Shown here: positions 48,700 through 58,555 of the stretch, in pieces | Numbering within the stretch: the stretch's first letter is position 1 | Layout of the letters: each line of letters begins with the position of its first letter | Assembly (NCBI GenBank): GCA_029931535.1 | Contig: JAQPZY010001675.1 | Coordinates: 1,669,501-1,733,500, forward strand | Source of the DNA: Margaritifera margaritifera | Taxonomy: Eukaryota > Mollusca > Bivalvia > Unionida > Margaritiferidae | Reading direction: 5' to 3' | Length of the DNA: 64,000 bases | Notes under the pieces: model-generated | What the model saw: only the letters and a program-made list of their open reading frames with translations | What the model was told of the DNA's origin: nothing | Databases searched by the model: none | Program-made: the position numbers and the translations under genes

Positions 48700-49190
48700 T
48701 GAACTCATTCCAGTCTCACCGTTCCATGCAATCAGTCGCTAAAAAGACACACAAGAAAGCAAGTCCCAACTCTTCGGTATACTTTGACGACACGTAAATT
48801 ACTAGAAGGAATCATTCACATTTCTCATCAAACGCAACATTTTCATTGAAAAGCACACAGAAGTATTGACACAACTCGCAAATCGACTGAATCAATAACC
48901 AAACCAAGAAACAAATTATCGTGAAACCAGTGGAGGTAGATTTCTTATAAGAATCCTTATTCGTTCGCTTCTACGATGGATTGCAATACAATAACCCAGG
49001 GCTTAAAAAAGAGAAACAAAGAGAAAGACGAAGAAGAAGAAGAAAGCTGTAGTTAGTACACACCCAAAAAAATCGTCTCCTAAGAAAGTCAATAAGAAGG
49101 AAAAAAACAAAAAAAACAACAAAAAAACAAGAAAGAAAAAAACAAAGGCCAATACTAACCCCCATGAGAGATAGATACGTGGGGTATTTA
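48700..49190 (+). pseudogene. Decayed lysine-rich sequence after the ATPase
   Basis: Plus-strand pieces include HAMQSVAKKTHKKASPNSSV, then VKPVEVDFL and LFVRFYDGLQYNNPGLKKEK, followed by a KKK/RRR-rich tail. A short basic protein gene of the Polinton is plausible here, interrupted by stops. No family is recognised. Confidence 0.35.
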
Positions 49191-49299
49191 AAACGTTCTG
49201 AATATTAGTGTGCTGGGCAACACAGTTCTTTATTAGTGAACAGTATGTAAGTCTATACCCTCAAAGTACCCCCCCCCCCCCCCCGCAGCTCTACACACT

Positions 49300-50276
49300 T
49301 TTTCAGTCTGGTTATCCATTTAAATGCCATTTTTTAAAATTCATGTTTGGGTAAAGTGTGTATGCACTGGAAAAGTGCAGTTTCAACCGCATTGTAGCTT
49401 TCCTGATCGTCTGCCCATCAGTGAATCTATGATAACGGCATTCAGCCAAAAATTATTTGGAGCTAAATCAGGGCTGTATGGACGATGTGGACAAGTTCGG
49501 ATGCCATGGAGTAGATGGATACCCCGGGTGCCTGTGCGAGGACGTATGATTCGGTAGTTTTCCGCACGTTTTGGCAACGCGTTGGAGGCATAAAAATGTC
49601 CAGTGACACTAGCAGAGTCAGGCACAAGTATCTGGACGACCGAGCCTTTTGCATCAAAAGATAATGCGTATACAAATATCTTGACTGTCCGACTACGTCG
49701 AACGATTTATGATCTCTGCTCGTTTTCTCCAATCCAAACTTTGCTATTTTCTCTCGAGTCGGGTTCCAAAAGTAAGTCCATGTTTCATAACCTATGACAA
49801 TCTCATTCAAAAGCCTCTGATCCCTCTTTTCATATTTGGCGAATAGCTGTTTGGTAATTTAGACCCAAGCCTGCTTCTGATCAGCCGTCAACAAATGATA
49901 GACCCATCTTGCACAAACCTTTCTGACCTTCAAATGATTCTTCAACTTATACAAAACAGCTGATGAAATAATGCCGTGATAATAGAAATATCTTTCACTG
50001 TGTATCTGATATTTTCATCAATTGTCCAGTTTACAGCAGCCACTCTCAACTCACCTTTCGCACACAAATGTCTTCCAGAACGTGGATCATCTTCCATGGA
50101 CTCACGGCCATCTTCATAATGATGATACCAGCTCAAAATTGTAGGGTATGACAGGGAATTATATACGTAAACTGTATTCAAGTCGGTCTTGACAGCAGTG
50201 AGAGAGTACCCTAAGAGCGCCGGGATTTTACAGTGTGCTTTTTCTCAGTAGCAGAATTGTCCTCCTTCTTTGACAT
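49300..50276 (-). mobile_element. Dead mariner copy nested in the Polinton
   Basis: On the minus strand the transposase starts at ATG 50,276 (MSKKEDNSATEKK). HYEDGRESMEDDPRSGRH follows, then VRKVCARWVYHLLTADQKQ, EIVIGYETWTYFWNPTREK, GIHLLHGIRTCPH and YSPDLAPNNFWL. This is the order of a mariner-family transposase of about 340 residues. Three catalytic acidic positions are lost: GDETW reads GYETW, HDN reads HGI, and the final Asp before the C-terminal region reads Asn. Early stops and frameshifts are also present. Terminal inverted repeats were not found, so the ends are approximate. It is opposite in strand to the Polinton genes and splits the ATPase-integrase interval. Confidence 0.9.
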
Positions 50277-50384
50277 TATTAGGTCACTGTCATATATCTG
50301 CAGGCATCCAGCGTGCTGTACGTGTAGCTGCAAATCATATTAAAGAACATTATTTTGTTTATCGATCGATGTTAAATTTATATA

Positions 50385-50486
50385 CAGGAAAATATCTATA
50401 ACAAAATATTCAGAACTTTTCAAATATTTATAACAAAATATTCAGAATTTTTCAAATATTTATAACAAAATATTCAGAACTTTTAA
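50385..50486. repeat. 32-bp tandem repeat, three units
   Basis: AAATATTTATAACAAAATAT followed by TCAGAACTTTTC, three times. Confidence 0.9.
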
Positions 50487-50749
50487 AACACATCTCGTAC
50501 TGCAGTTAGAACGCCCATGTATTCACTGAAATCTCGACCTGTAGTCACGCCAAAATCCACAATATCCTCACCTCCGTTATTGATGATGCCAGCGAAATTT
50601 AATTTAAGACACATGTTTCCAAATTTGTCGAAGACACCTTCCACGTAAACACCAACCTCTAAAGTAATTCCTGGTCTTCCTCCTCTTGTGTTAGCTGTGG
50701 TTGCTGCTGCTGCTGACAAAACGATAACATAGCCTACGAAAAAGTGCAA
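50483..50749 (-). CDS. Hypothetical small protein with possible signal peptide
   Basis: The 88-residue minus-strand frame starts at ATG 50,749 with MHFFVGYVIVLSAAAATTAN, a hydrophobic N-terminus that resembles a signal peptide. GRPGITLEVGVYVEGVFDKF and NNGGEDIVDFGVTTGRDFSE follow. Composition is protein-like and no frameshift is evident. It lies opposite in strand to the Polinton genes, between the mariner copy and the integrase. No family is recognised, and chance cannot be excluded. Confidence 0.35.
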   Translation of the reverse strand: MHFFVGYVIVLSAAAATTANTRGGRPGITLEVGVYVEGVFDKFGNMCLKLNFAGIINNGGEDIVDFGVTTGRDFSEYMGVLTAVRDVF

Positions 50750-50783
50750 GACAGAACATGTATGTTACAAAAGTTTACTGCAT

Positions 50784-51381
50784 TTGCTCAAACAAGAACT
50801 TTCACGACTAAGTGCACAGACAACACCTTCGTTGTCTCGCTGTCCAGTGTCCAAAGTCAAGATGGTACGCACAAAATTATTGCAACGTTTTCAAATGTTT
50901 CACCAGAAAGTTTTGAATGAGATCTACTATCAGGGGTCTCAAGATTTTGATGAAGACCGAAGGAAAAATAGCATTTATAAAAAAAAGACGAGAGACGCTG
51001 CCACGGGTAATGAAGAAAAGAGAAAGGGGAGAAGAGAGAGGAGAAGAGTTAGAAGATTTCCAAACCGCATCTGCTAAAACACCAACAACCGAAAGTTTGC
51101 GTCAACATTTAATCTTCACCTACTCCTATTCGACAAGAAATGAAAGCTCGTGTCAAAAAGATAATATCGATGCTCTCGCTAGCAGAAGGAAAACAGCAAG
51201 TAGTGAAGATAGAAGTTACAAAAGAAGTAAAGAACTAGGAGTGAAAAAGGAATTGATGACCTCATGGGAGGCATCCTTATCCACACCTATTGCTCGTCAG
51301 ACACGTAGAGCATCACAACCAAAACAACCCCCTCCATCGCAACAACAACCTTGGAGCGTCGATCATTGGTTGACTTATTGA
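50784..51381 (+). pseudogene. Basic ORFs just upstream of the integrase
   Basis: One frame holds MVRTKLLQRFQMFHQKVLNE and then IYYQGSQDFDEDRRKNSIYK, ending in a basic RKGRRERRRVRR stretch. A second, 51,117-51,237, holds TPIRQEMKARVKKIISMLSL and AEGKQQVVKIEVTKEVKN. A third encodes the C-terminal PKQPPPSQQQPWSVDHW. They could be one basic accessory gene cut by frameshifts. The position matches a gene directly before the integrase. No known domain is seen. Confidence 0.4.
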
Positions 51382-51399
51382 ACAGCAGTATGGGAAACT

Positions 51400-52455
51400 T
51401 TGGTAAGCATTTACTACGATCATGCACATGCTGCTGGCTACGGAGGAGTTCAAAAGGTATCTTGCGGCCAAAGCCAAACACAAAAGCATACGTCTCCATG
51501 ATGTACGACAATGATTGTAAGAACGATCGACATACACGCTACAAAACACCAATTTCCAAGAAGTCAAACTAGGGTTGTAGGATTCAATATTCGATGGCAA
51601 GCCGATTTTGGCTGATGTTTCCCACTTGGCTTCGTATAATTGGGGTTACATGTTTTGTGTGATTTAAGTGTTTTTAAAATAGGCTTAAGTGGTATCTCTC
51701 CAGACCAGTTTCGGAGTTAGTAAGAGCTTTAAAAATCGTCTTGAAACAAAGTGCTCGTCATTCGCCTCGATACTAAACAGACAACGGTACTAATTTATCA
51801 ATAAACAATTTCAAAATCTATTGAAAAGCGACACATTCATTTTTTCACGACTGAAAATCCTGAAACCAAAGCAAGTATCGTTGACAGTTTTCAAAGAGCC
51901 TGGAAAGAACGTATGTGGAAATATTTCACACATCAACATACACCCCAATAAATCGACGTGTTATCACGTCTTATGAAAGCTTACAATCAATCATACCATC
52001 ACAGTATTGGATGTGCACCAGAACAAGTGACTCAAAAAACAAAGTGGCACTGTTTGATAGATTGTTTGGAACCCCTGAGAAGACAGAAGGGATTCAAAGT
52101 CACAGTTCTCCTCGTCATCGTCCTCCTCCTACCTTGGTATTAAATACAGGAGATTGGGTTTGCAATTGGAAAAACAAAACGCACTTGTAACTAAGAATAT
52201 TTACCCAACTGTAGCACATAATTGTTTCGTGTGACAAGGCACGTTTGTGGACGTCAATTGCCTGTCTGTAAACTGGCAGACATGAACGAAACTTTAAGAG
52301 GAACGTTGTACTTGCCCAAGTTGCAACGAGTGACTAAGAAAGACGCCGTCTACGATATCAAAAGTATCCTAGACCAAAGAGCAGGTAAAATGGGAAAACG
52401 TCGCATCAAAGTGAAAGTTATCCACCGAGTCTCGATTCTTGAATCGCTTTCTTAA
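51400..52455 (+). pseudogene. Polinton integrase with chromodomain, broken
   Basis: The rve-type integrase would join the element to host DNA. N-terminal IYYDHAHAAGYGGVQK is followed by TPISKKSN and VVGFNIRWQADFG, the first catalytic strand with Asp kept, then DVSHLASYNWGYMF in another frame. VIRLDTKQTTVL is the second strand with Asp kept. TENPETKASIVDSFQRAWKE follows; the helix after the third strand usually has Glu-Arg and here reads Asp-Ser. MWKYFTHQHTP, LMKAYNQSYHHSIGCAPEQV, FRVTRHVCGRQLPVCKLADM and finally VYDIKSILDQRAGKMGKRRI (chromodomain) complete it. Frameshifts and stops separate the parts. Its first stop in the last frame is at 52,453. Confidence 0.88.
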
Positions 52456-52632
52456 CTCATCGAATATAAAAGACCTCATGAATATGCCGTTAAACCTCGT
52501 GTCACCTTTATCAACATAATCATTCCAGAAGCCACAGAAACAAAAACAACAACAGTGGGTGAGATGTTGTATTGTGTGATTGGAGCTGATATTGGAAACT
52601 TGAATTTGCAACAAGGTGATAAGCAACTGTGA
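52456..52632 (+). pseudogene. Open stretch in frame after the integrase stop
   Basis: Directly after the integrase stop and in the same frame comes LIEYKRPHEYAVKPRVTFIN, then IIPEATETKTTTVGEMLYCV, then GADIGNLNLQQGDKQL before a TGA. It may be a C-terminal extension of the integrase cut by a stop, or a separate small gene. Unrecognised. Confidence 0.4.
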
Positions 52633-52835
52633 ACCATTTTATTCAACAGTTGTAATGGTTATCTATTTTCCAATCCATTCTTGAAATATACTGAAAGTAG
52701 CAACAACCGTAGTTATGGTAACTCCCCTCACAACTACTCAAGTCACAGCAACACTTTGGAACCGTTGGAAAGTCATTCTCGTTTGAAATCGGGTGACTCC
52801 TATGAGACGAGAACGATCGAACTGTAAATAAAACA

Positions 52836-52990
52836 TTTTATTAGATTTTACCTAGTGAGAGTACTCTGGATGTGTTTCCCAACAACATTTTGTATTGTTT
52901 CACGGCTAAATTACCTCAAGCCATACAATTCGACCACGACGCTCGTATTCTGCTGAAATGTAGACCATTTCAATTGCATTTCTGATAGTA
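52836..52990 (+). pseudogene. Fragment resembling a conserved Polinton gene with an LPS motif
   Basis: After a stop comes ILPSESTLDVFPNNILYCFT followed by AKLPQAIQFDHDARILL, ending at TGA. Polintons often carry a gene whose product begins with a beta-strand L-P-S followed by D-x-x-P-x-N-x-x-x-x-F-x-x-x-L-P; the pattern is visible here. It lies just after the integrase, as in related elements. The rest is missing: a TA microsatellite begins at 53,093. Function in the family is not firmly known to me. Confidence 0.5.
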
Positions 52991-53090
52991 AAATTGACAG
53001 AGACCAATTGATTTTATCTCCTACTCCATAACTGTAATTTCAAACGATAACCTCAGATTTTACCGATTCTATATACACCTGAATGGTAAT

Positions 53091-53092
<2 letters not shown>

Positions 53093-53164
<72 letters not shown>
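53093..53164. repeat. (TA)n microsatellite at the end of the Polinton remains
   Basis: About 70 bp of TA. Confidence 0.95.
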
Positions 53165-53167
<3 letters not shown>

Positions 53168-53394
53168 ATTTTTTTGTTTTTGAGTGCCCTTGACATAATT
53201 TTTTTCGTGTTGCACTTTTTACATTTTAAAATAAACATTTCTTATCCTCGAGCACACGCCCTATACTAATACATGGTGCCATAAGGATTTGACTAAAAAG
53301 AGTACTGCAGTTCAATATTTTGTCAATATGACACTTTAAGCAAAACAAGTCTGATGTGGATAATATGACGATTTGATGCATATAATGATAACGT

Positions 53395-54235
53395 TCCTTT
53401 ATTGATTATATATTTTTTTAACTTAGAAATTTCTGTCTTGGTACCTTTAGGCTACATTCTGTACTCTAAACAAATTTCCCAACGTCATGATGACGTTGAA
53501 ATTGTTCCAGTTCTGTTTTGATTATTTTGTGTGATAACATACAGTATATGAACAAAGGATTTGATAAACATTGATTAGATTTATTACTTGATGAAGTGCG
53601 ATACAGAGAAAAACCCAACTTAATATCCTGCTAATATCACAGTCCTATCAACATAAAATATCAAAGATTAATAATTTAAAAACTTGATATATATTGCGAT
53701 ATCATGTCTCTTTATCTGTGTATTAAATATTATAGAAATGGTCCATTTACTGAAGATAAGGAAGTAATTGAATATCCGTCAAAGATCGCAGGAGGGTTTT
53801 CCCCTAGTCGAGATAATCAAGAAGATTGTGTACAATCGGTACAGTTACCATCAAGTACAGTTTTCAGTGTTTGGGGTCATTAGATTTGGCATACGGTACC
53901 AACTGGCGGCACTATCCACGATATCTCGAAGTATAAGAAGAGCACGTATGGCAACGTCATAGCTCTGTACGTTCTATTTTGAAGAAAATAATTAGCTCGT
54001 TCATGATGTGTTTAAATCGCTGTAAATATTTACGAATGAAATATCGTCTGCGATAGAGAAATCTTGTCTAAGATTTCATACAAAACCTAATAATTGTTAA
54101 TCAGCATTATACATAAAGGCCAATCAATGTCTTACTGCGCGATGAAGTCATTCCAGTATACATTCTGTTTCTCTGAGCCTAATTTATCAACATTGAAATC
54201 TAAGATTCACCTCTAGATTAAAAGTTAATAATATT
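53395..54235 (+). repeat. Interspersed repeat, copy A
   Basis: The sequence is related along its length to 62,175-63,005 in the same orientation. Shared landmarks are TTATTGATTATATA, an AGTGCGATAC block, TTATCTGTGTATT, GTCAAAGATCGCAGG, GTCATAGCTC, GTTCTATTTT and CAATCAATGTCTTACT. Differences and indels are frequent. A 64-residue frame (53768-53962) within it may reflect ancient coding, but the other copy does not keep it. Confidence 0.75.
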
Positions 54236-54344
54236 TTGCCAATATATGATGCGAATGCAGGATTAAGCTATTGGCATTTCAAAGGTTACAGGTTTATATA
54301 GTAACATGAGATAAACCCTTATTGCTTAGCATTTTCCTCGCATC

Positions 54345-55000
54345 TTTAAAGACAGTCTACACATATAACAAATAAGATCTCCAGTATTGAAGAGAGTCTA
54401 CACATATAACAAATAAGATCCCCAGTATTGAAGAGAGTCTACACATATAACAAATAAGATCCCCCGTATTGAAGAGAGTCTACACATATAACAAATAAAA
54501 TCCCCAGTAGTGAAGATAGTATATACATTTAACAGATAGTTCCCCATTATTGAAGAGTCTACACATATAACAAATAAGATTCCCAGTAGTGTAGAGAGTC
54601 TACACATATGGCAAATAAGATCCCCAGTATTCAAGAGAGTCTACACATATAGCAAGTAGATCCCCAGTATCGAAGAGAGTCTACACATGTAACAAATAAG
54701 ATCCCCAGTATTAAAGAGATTATACACATATAACAAATAAGATTCCCAGTATTGAAGAGAGTCTACACATATAGCAAATAGATTCCCATTAGTGTAGAGA
54801 GTCTACACATATAGCAAATAAGATTTCCAGTAATGTAGAGAGTCTACACATATGGTAAATAAGATCCCCAGTATTGAAGAGAGTCTACACATATAGCAAA
54901 TAGATCCCCAGTAATGTAGAGAGTCTGCACATATGGCAAATAAGATTTCCAGTAGTGTGGAGAGTCTATACATATAACACATAAGGTCCTCAGTATTGTA
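54345..55000. repeat. 41-bp minisatellite, about 16 units
   Basis: Unit AGAGAGTCTACACATATAAC followed by AAATAAGATCCCCAGTATTGA; subtypes with ATATGGC or ATATAGC occur. The last third shows variants ending in AGTGTAGA. Repeated minus-strand frames are artefacts. Confidence 0.95.
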
Positions 55001-55366
55001 GTAGAATTCTAATTCTGTACAGGTGATAATTATTGTACATTTAGATTTGGGCAAACAAGCTTTACCCTTTTTCCTTAAATTAATATCACCGGCAAGAAAT
55101 GAATAGTTGAGTCTTTGACATTTTGTAACCATACATCTTTTGCAAAGACATTTTTCTGAAAAGAAAGCATCCATAGCGATAACAGCCCAATCAGCTTTAC
55201 AAAGAACACTTTCGGATAAGGCTTGCGCCTGGAAATATTTATAAAATTTAGAGCAAAATGTGCATGAAAACTTTACATTTCCACCTTGCATTGGTATAGG
55301 TCGATATAAATCGTACTCTGTAGTTGCTAAATTGTCCACCAAATCTGATATAAAGCGCTTGACATG
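54803..55366 (-). CDS. Cys-rich open stretch running into a minisatellite
   Basis: On the minus strand a frame open from about 55,366 encodes VAHVKRFISDLVDNLATTEY, then MQGGNVKFSCTFCSKFYKYF, SVLCKADWAVIAMDAFFSEK, then CLCKRCMVTKCQRLNYSFLA before entering the 41-bp array. The non-repetitive 115 residues contain CTFC and CLCKRC, suggesting metal binding, and the composition is protein-like. An acceptor-like GAAAAG precedes it, so this may be an exon. The family is not recognised, and translation continuing into the array is artefactual. Confidence 0.4.
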   Translation of the reverse strand, partial: HVKRFISDLVDNLATTEYDLYRPIPMQGGNVKFSCTFCSKFYKYFQAQALSESVLCKADWAVIAMDAFFSEKCLCKRCMVTKCQRLNYSFLAGDINLRKKGKACLPKSKCTIIITCTELEFYYNTEDLMCYMYRLSTLLEILFAICADSLHYWGSICYMCRLSSILGILFTICVDSLHYWKSYLLYV

Positions 55367-56075
55367 TGCTACTTTTCAAATATATTCAATATTTAGGTCG
55401 TAGCTTAGTTCCATCTACGGATGGTTATTTCATAACTAATATAAACACTCAGAAAAGTCCTCATTCTCCAAGAGATTTGATTTTAAATGCACGAAAAATG
55501 TCCTAAATGACGATTGTAGATCAACTTTTAGAAAATATATCCACAATGTGACAGATAAAAAGCAACATGTTTACAGACAGGCAAAATACAAATCTGGTAA
55601 AAGCTGTGGAATAAAATTGTGTTAAGATTTTTCTTGCCAAAATATAGCATTACCAAATCAAAACCAGGCATTGTGCAGTGTGATGGATAACTAAAAGCAG
55701 ATTGCAACAGTTATATATGCGTGTTTGTGTCTGTGTCCGTGTGTGGAACAAAAGAGTAAATAATATCGACTGCTTTATTAATTTTGATGCAAGCTCAAAT
55801 ACAAACGATAGTTAATTCGAACCTTGACGTGCATGTTGGCTATTAAACTATGCTTAGTCGACAAATAAAATAAAACTTTTTTTAAAAAATCATTTTTAAA
55901 ACTTGATTGCGTTGAGGAACAGTTTGATCCACAATACAATTGGTTTAAAATTTTGAATTCTATAACAATGCTTATTGGGTTTACTCTAGTCTATAGTTTG
56001 ATAAGATTGGTGTCATAATTTCACAGCAATTCAGACTATATTGTTCGGTAATAAATAGAGGAAATTTGCTTTATC
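55367..56075. other. Unassigned AT-rich spacer
   Basis: No feature recognised. Confidence 0.5.
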
Positions 56076-56160
56076 GAGTGAAGAACGGATATATTTCATC
56101 GAGTGGGTCAAAATAATGAAATGTTTCGCCCACGAGATGAAATATATCCGTTGGTCACTC
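56076..56160. repeat. Hairpin with 32-bp arms
   Basis: The left arm GAGTGAAGAACGGATATATT onward at 56,076-56,107 pairs with 56,129-56,160 at all but a few positions. The loop is 21 bases. It could be a foldback MITE or an extrusion-prone palindrome. Confidence 0.85.
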
Positions 56161-57814
56161 AAAATAACCAAAGTTTATTTATTTATGCTCTAGCATGTAG
56201 GTTAACTAAAGTGTATAACAGATTGAAATAGAAGAGTTCTTACGGTAATGTCAGCTGTTTGCTGTTAACATAATTATCTTTCCTAGTTCAAGGTAAGAAA
56301 GCACATACTTGAAACAAAAAATTAAGTTCATAATAGGATTCGAACTTTGTTCTCTTGGGTGACAGTTTGACAAGCTACCACTGCACCAATCGATTGACAA
56401 CATGGCAGATAAAATTCTTTGGTCATAATGTTACCGATATCTATTCAAGAAGAAAAGTTCTTGAGTGAAGAAATAAAATTGATAATTCACTCCTGTAAGT
56501 AGAAAGAAACGAGTTGATTAAGTAGAAAGAAACGAGTTGATCGTGATTTGTCAGGAATGTTTCGACACGTATTAATAGAACATGCTAAATATACGTCTGA
56601 TTCTAAATAAATTGTCAATTGATATTATTAAATTCTAATATGAATCTCATTGGATGGATGGAAATCGCTTTGCTGCTTTGAAACCCATTCTTGCAAACAT
56701 GTCCCCTGATGAAAATCTTATTATCCTTTCTCTAATAACTACTTCTCTACGTCATTACATTTCTATGATCTGGGTCCAATATGTTATATTTGAGACAAAA
56801 CCAAAGAAAAAAGCACCGAGAATAATCTGGACTGACATTGTGTATGCCGTATGCATAACAAACGTCCGAATGTACCATACCGAATCCCAAAAAAGATATT
56901 TATTTCCACACAGTTCTCTGTACTCGTTAGATCATCCTATTTTGCTGCGAAAAACAAAAATATATTTGGAGAGATTTCAATAATTCAATTATTCGTGGCA
57001 GTAGGTGATGTTTCTTACTATTTTATTTACACTGATATAAATTTCCATGAGGGTGCATCCATATTTTAGATATGGACTCAATATGTTAAAATCAGAAAAT
57101 AAGATATATATCGATACAGATGTTTATGGATATAACCAACCGATTATACTTAAATTGCATTCCTGCTTACAAACATAGTTTCTTTTAAGCAGCAACTTAG
57201 TTCTACAATTATTGGTTGGATATTTCAATCTAAAGAGGAGAAACCAGTCAATATGATGATACCTATATTGCGCTTAACCCTTTGTATTGCACGAAGTATT
57301 TTTCAAATAAAATTGTATGCGAAAACAAGTTAAACAGCCTGGGTAACAAGTATTCTTTGTTATACAAAAATGCCGTCAGAGACTCATTATTTTGACGTCT
57401 CACTAGACAGTGTTTACGCACTTGACAATGACGGGTACTAAGACCCCTTTGAATTTTAAATACTTAACCATTATAACACAATGTATTGTCAAAAGGTTTT
57501 GTAGTACTTGGTAGATATGTTTGTTTAGTTCATTTTCCCGAAGTATCGTACAAGTTTTATAAAAAAAAAGTTTTATAAAAGAGGTAAAGATAAGACTTTA
57601 TGCTATTTTTAATCTGTCTAAAAGTGATCTCTGTATCTCTTCCTTGATCAATACCAACTGCTTCAAAAGATGCAAAGATATTCCATTTGTAATTTTCTAC
57701 TAAAATGTTCCAATGTGAATCATATTGATATAACTTTACATTTCCATTAAATTGTTAAATCAACTACATATGCTTGAAAGAAATATCCATTACACTAAAA
57801 GGAAACAGAATTAG
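56161..57814. other. Unassigned sequence with one 109-residue frame
   Basis: The frame at 56654-56983 begins MDGNRFAALKPILANMSPDE and contains TKPKKKAPRIIWTDIVYAVC. It is plausible as protein, but I do not recognise it and found no clear splice sites. A 9-base duplication AAGAAACGA occurs near 56,506-56,535. Confidence 0.4.
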
Positions 57815-58459
57815 TGCATATATACCTATTGGATTAGTGTATATATACCTATTAAATTAGTGTAGATATACCTATTGAATTAGTGTATATATACCTATTG
57901 AATTAGTGTACATATACCTACTGAATTAGTGTAGATATACCTATTGAATTAGTGTAGAGATACCTATTGAATTAATGCATATATACCTATTGAATTAGTG
58001 TAGATATAGATATTGAATTAGTGTAGATATACCTATTTAATTAGTGTAGATATACCTATTGAATTAGTGTATATATACCTATTGAATTAGAGTAGATATA
58101 CCTACTGAATTAGTGTAGAGATACCTAATGAATTAGTGTATATATACCTATTGAATTAGTGTAGATATACCTATTGAATTAGTGTAGATATACCTATTGA
58201 ATTAGTGTATATATACATATTGAATTAGTGTATATATACCTATTGAAGCATTATTCTTACTAATAAAATTAGTGTAGATATAGATATTGAATTAGTGTAG
58301 ATATACCTACTGAATTAGTGTCGATATACCTATTGAATTATTGTAGATATACCTATTGAATTAGTATATATATATATACCTATTGAATTAGTGTATATAT
58401 ACTTATTGAATTAGTGTATATATACCTATTGAATTAGTGTAGATATACCAATTGAATTA

Positions 58460-58555
<96 letters not shown>

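Larger units (their letters stand above)
42560..53000 (+). mobile_element. Decayed Polinton/Maverick element carrying a BIR gene
   Basis: All recognisable genes lie on the plus strand in the order type-B polymerase, BIR protein, unknown ORF, packaging ATPase, (nested mariner), integrase with chromodomain, then a fragment like a conserved Polinton gene. Polintons are large self-synthesising DNA transposons related to double-stranded DNA viruses, using polymerase and integrase of these kinds. Capsid and protease genes were not recognised. The terminal inverted repeats were not found. The borders given are therefore those of the recognisable genes; the true left end may lie further left. Every gene is broken by frameshifts or stops. 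Confidence 0.88.
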
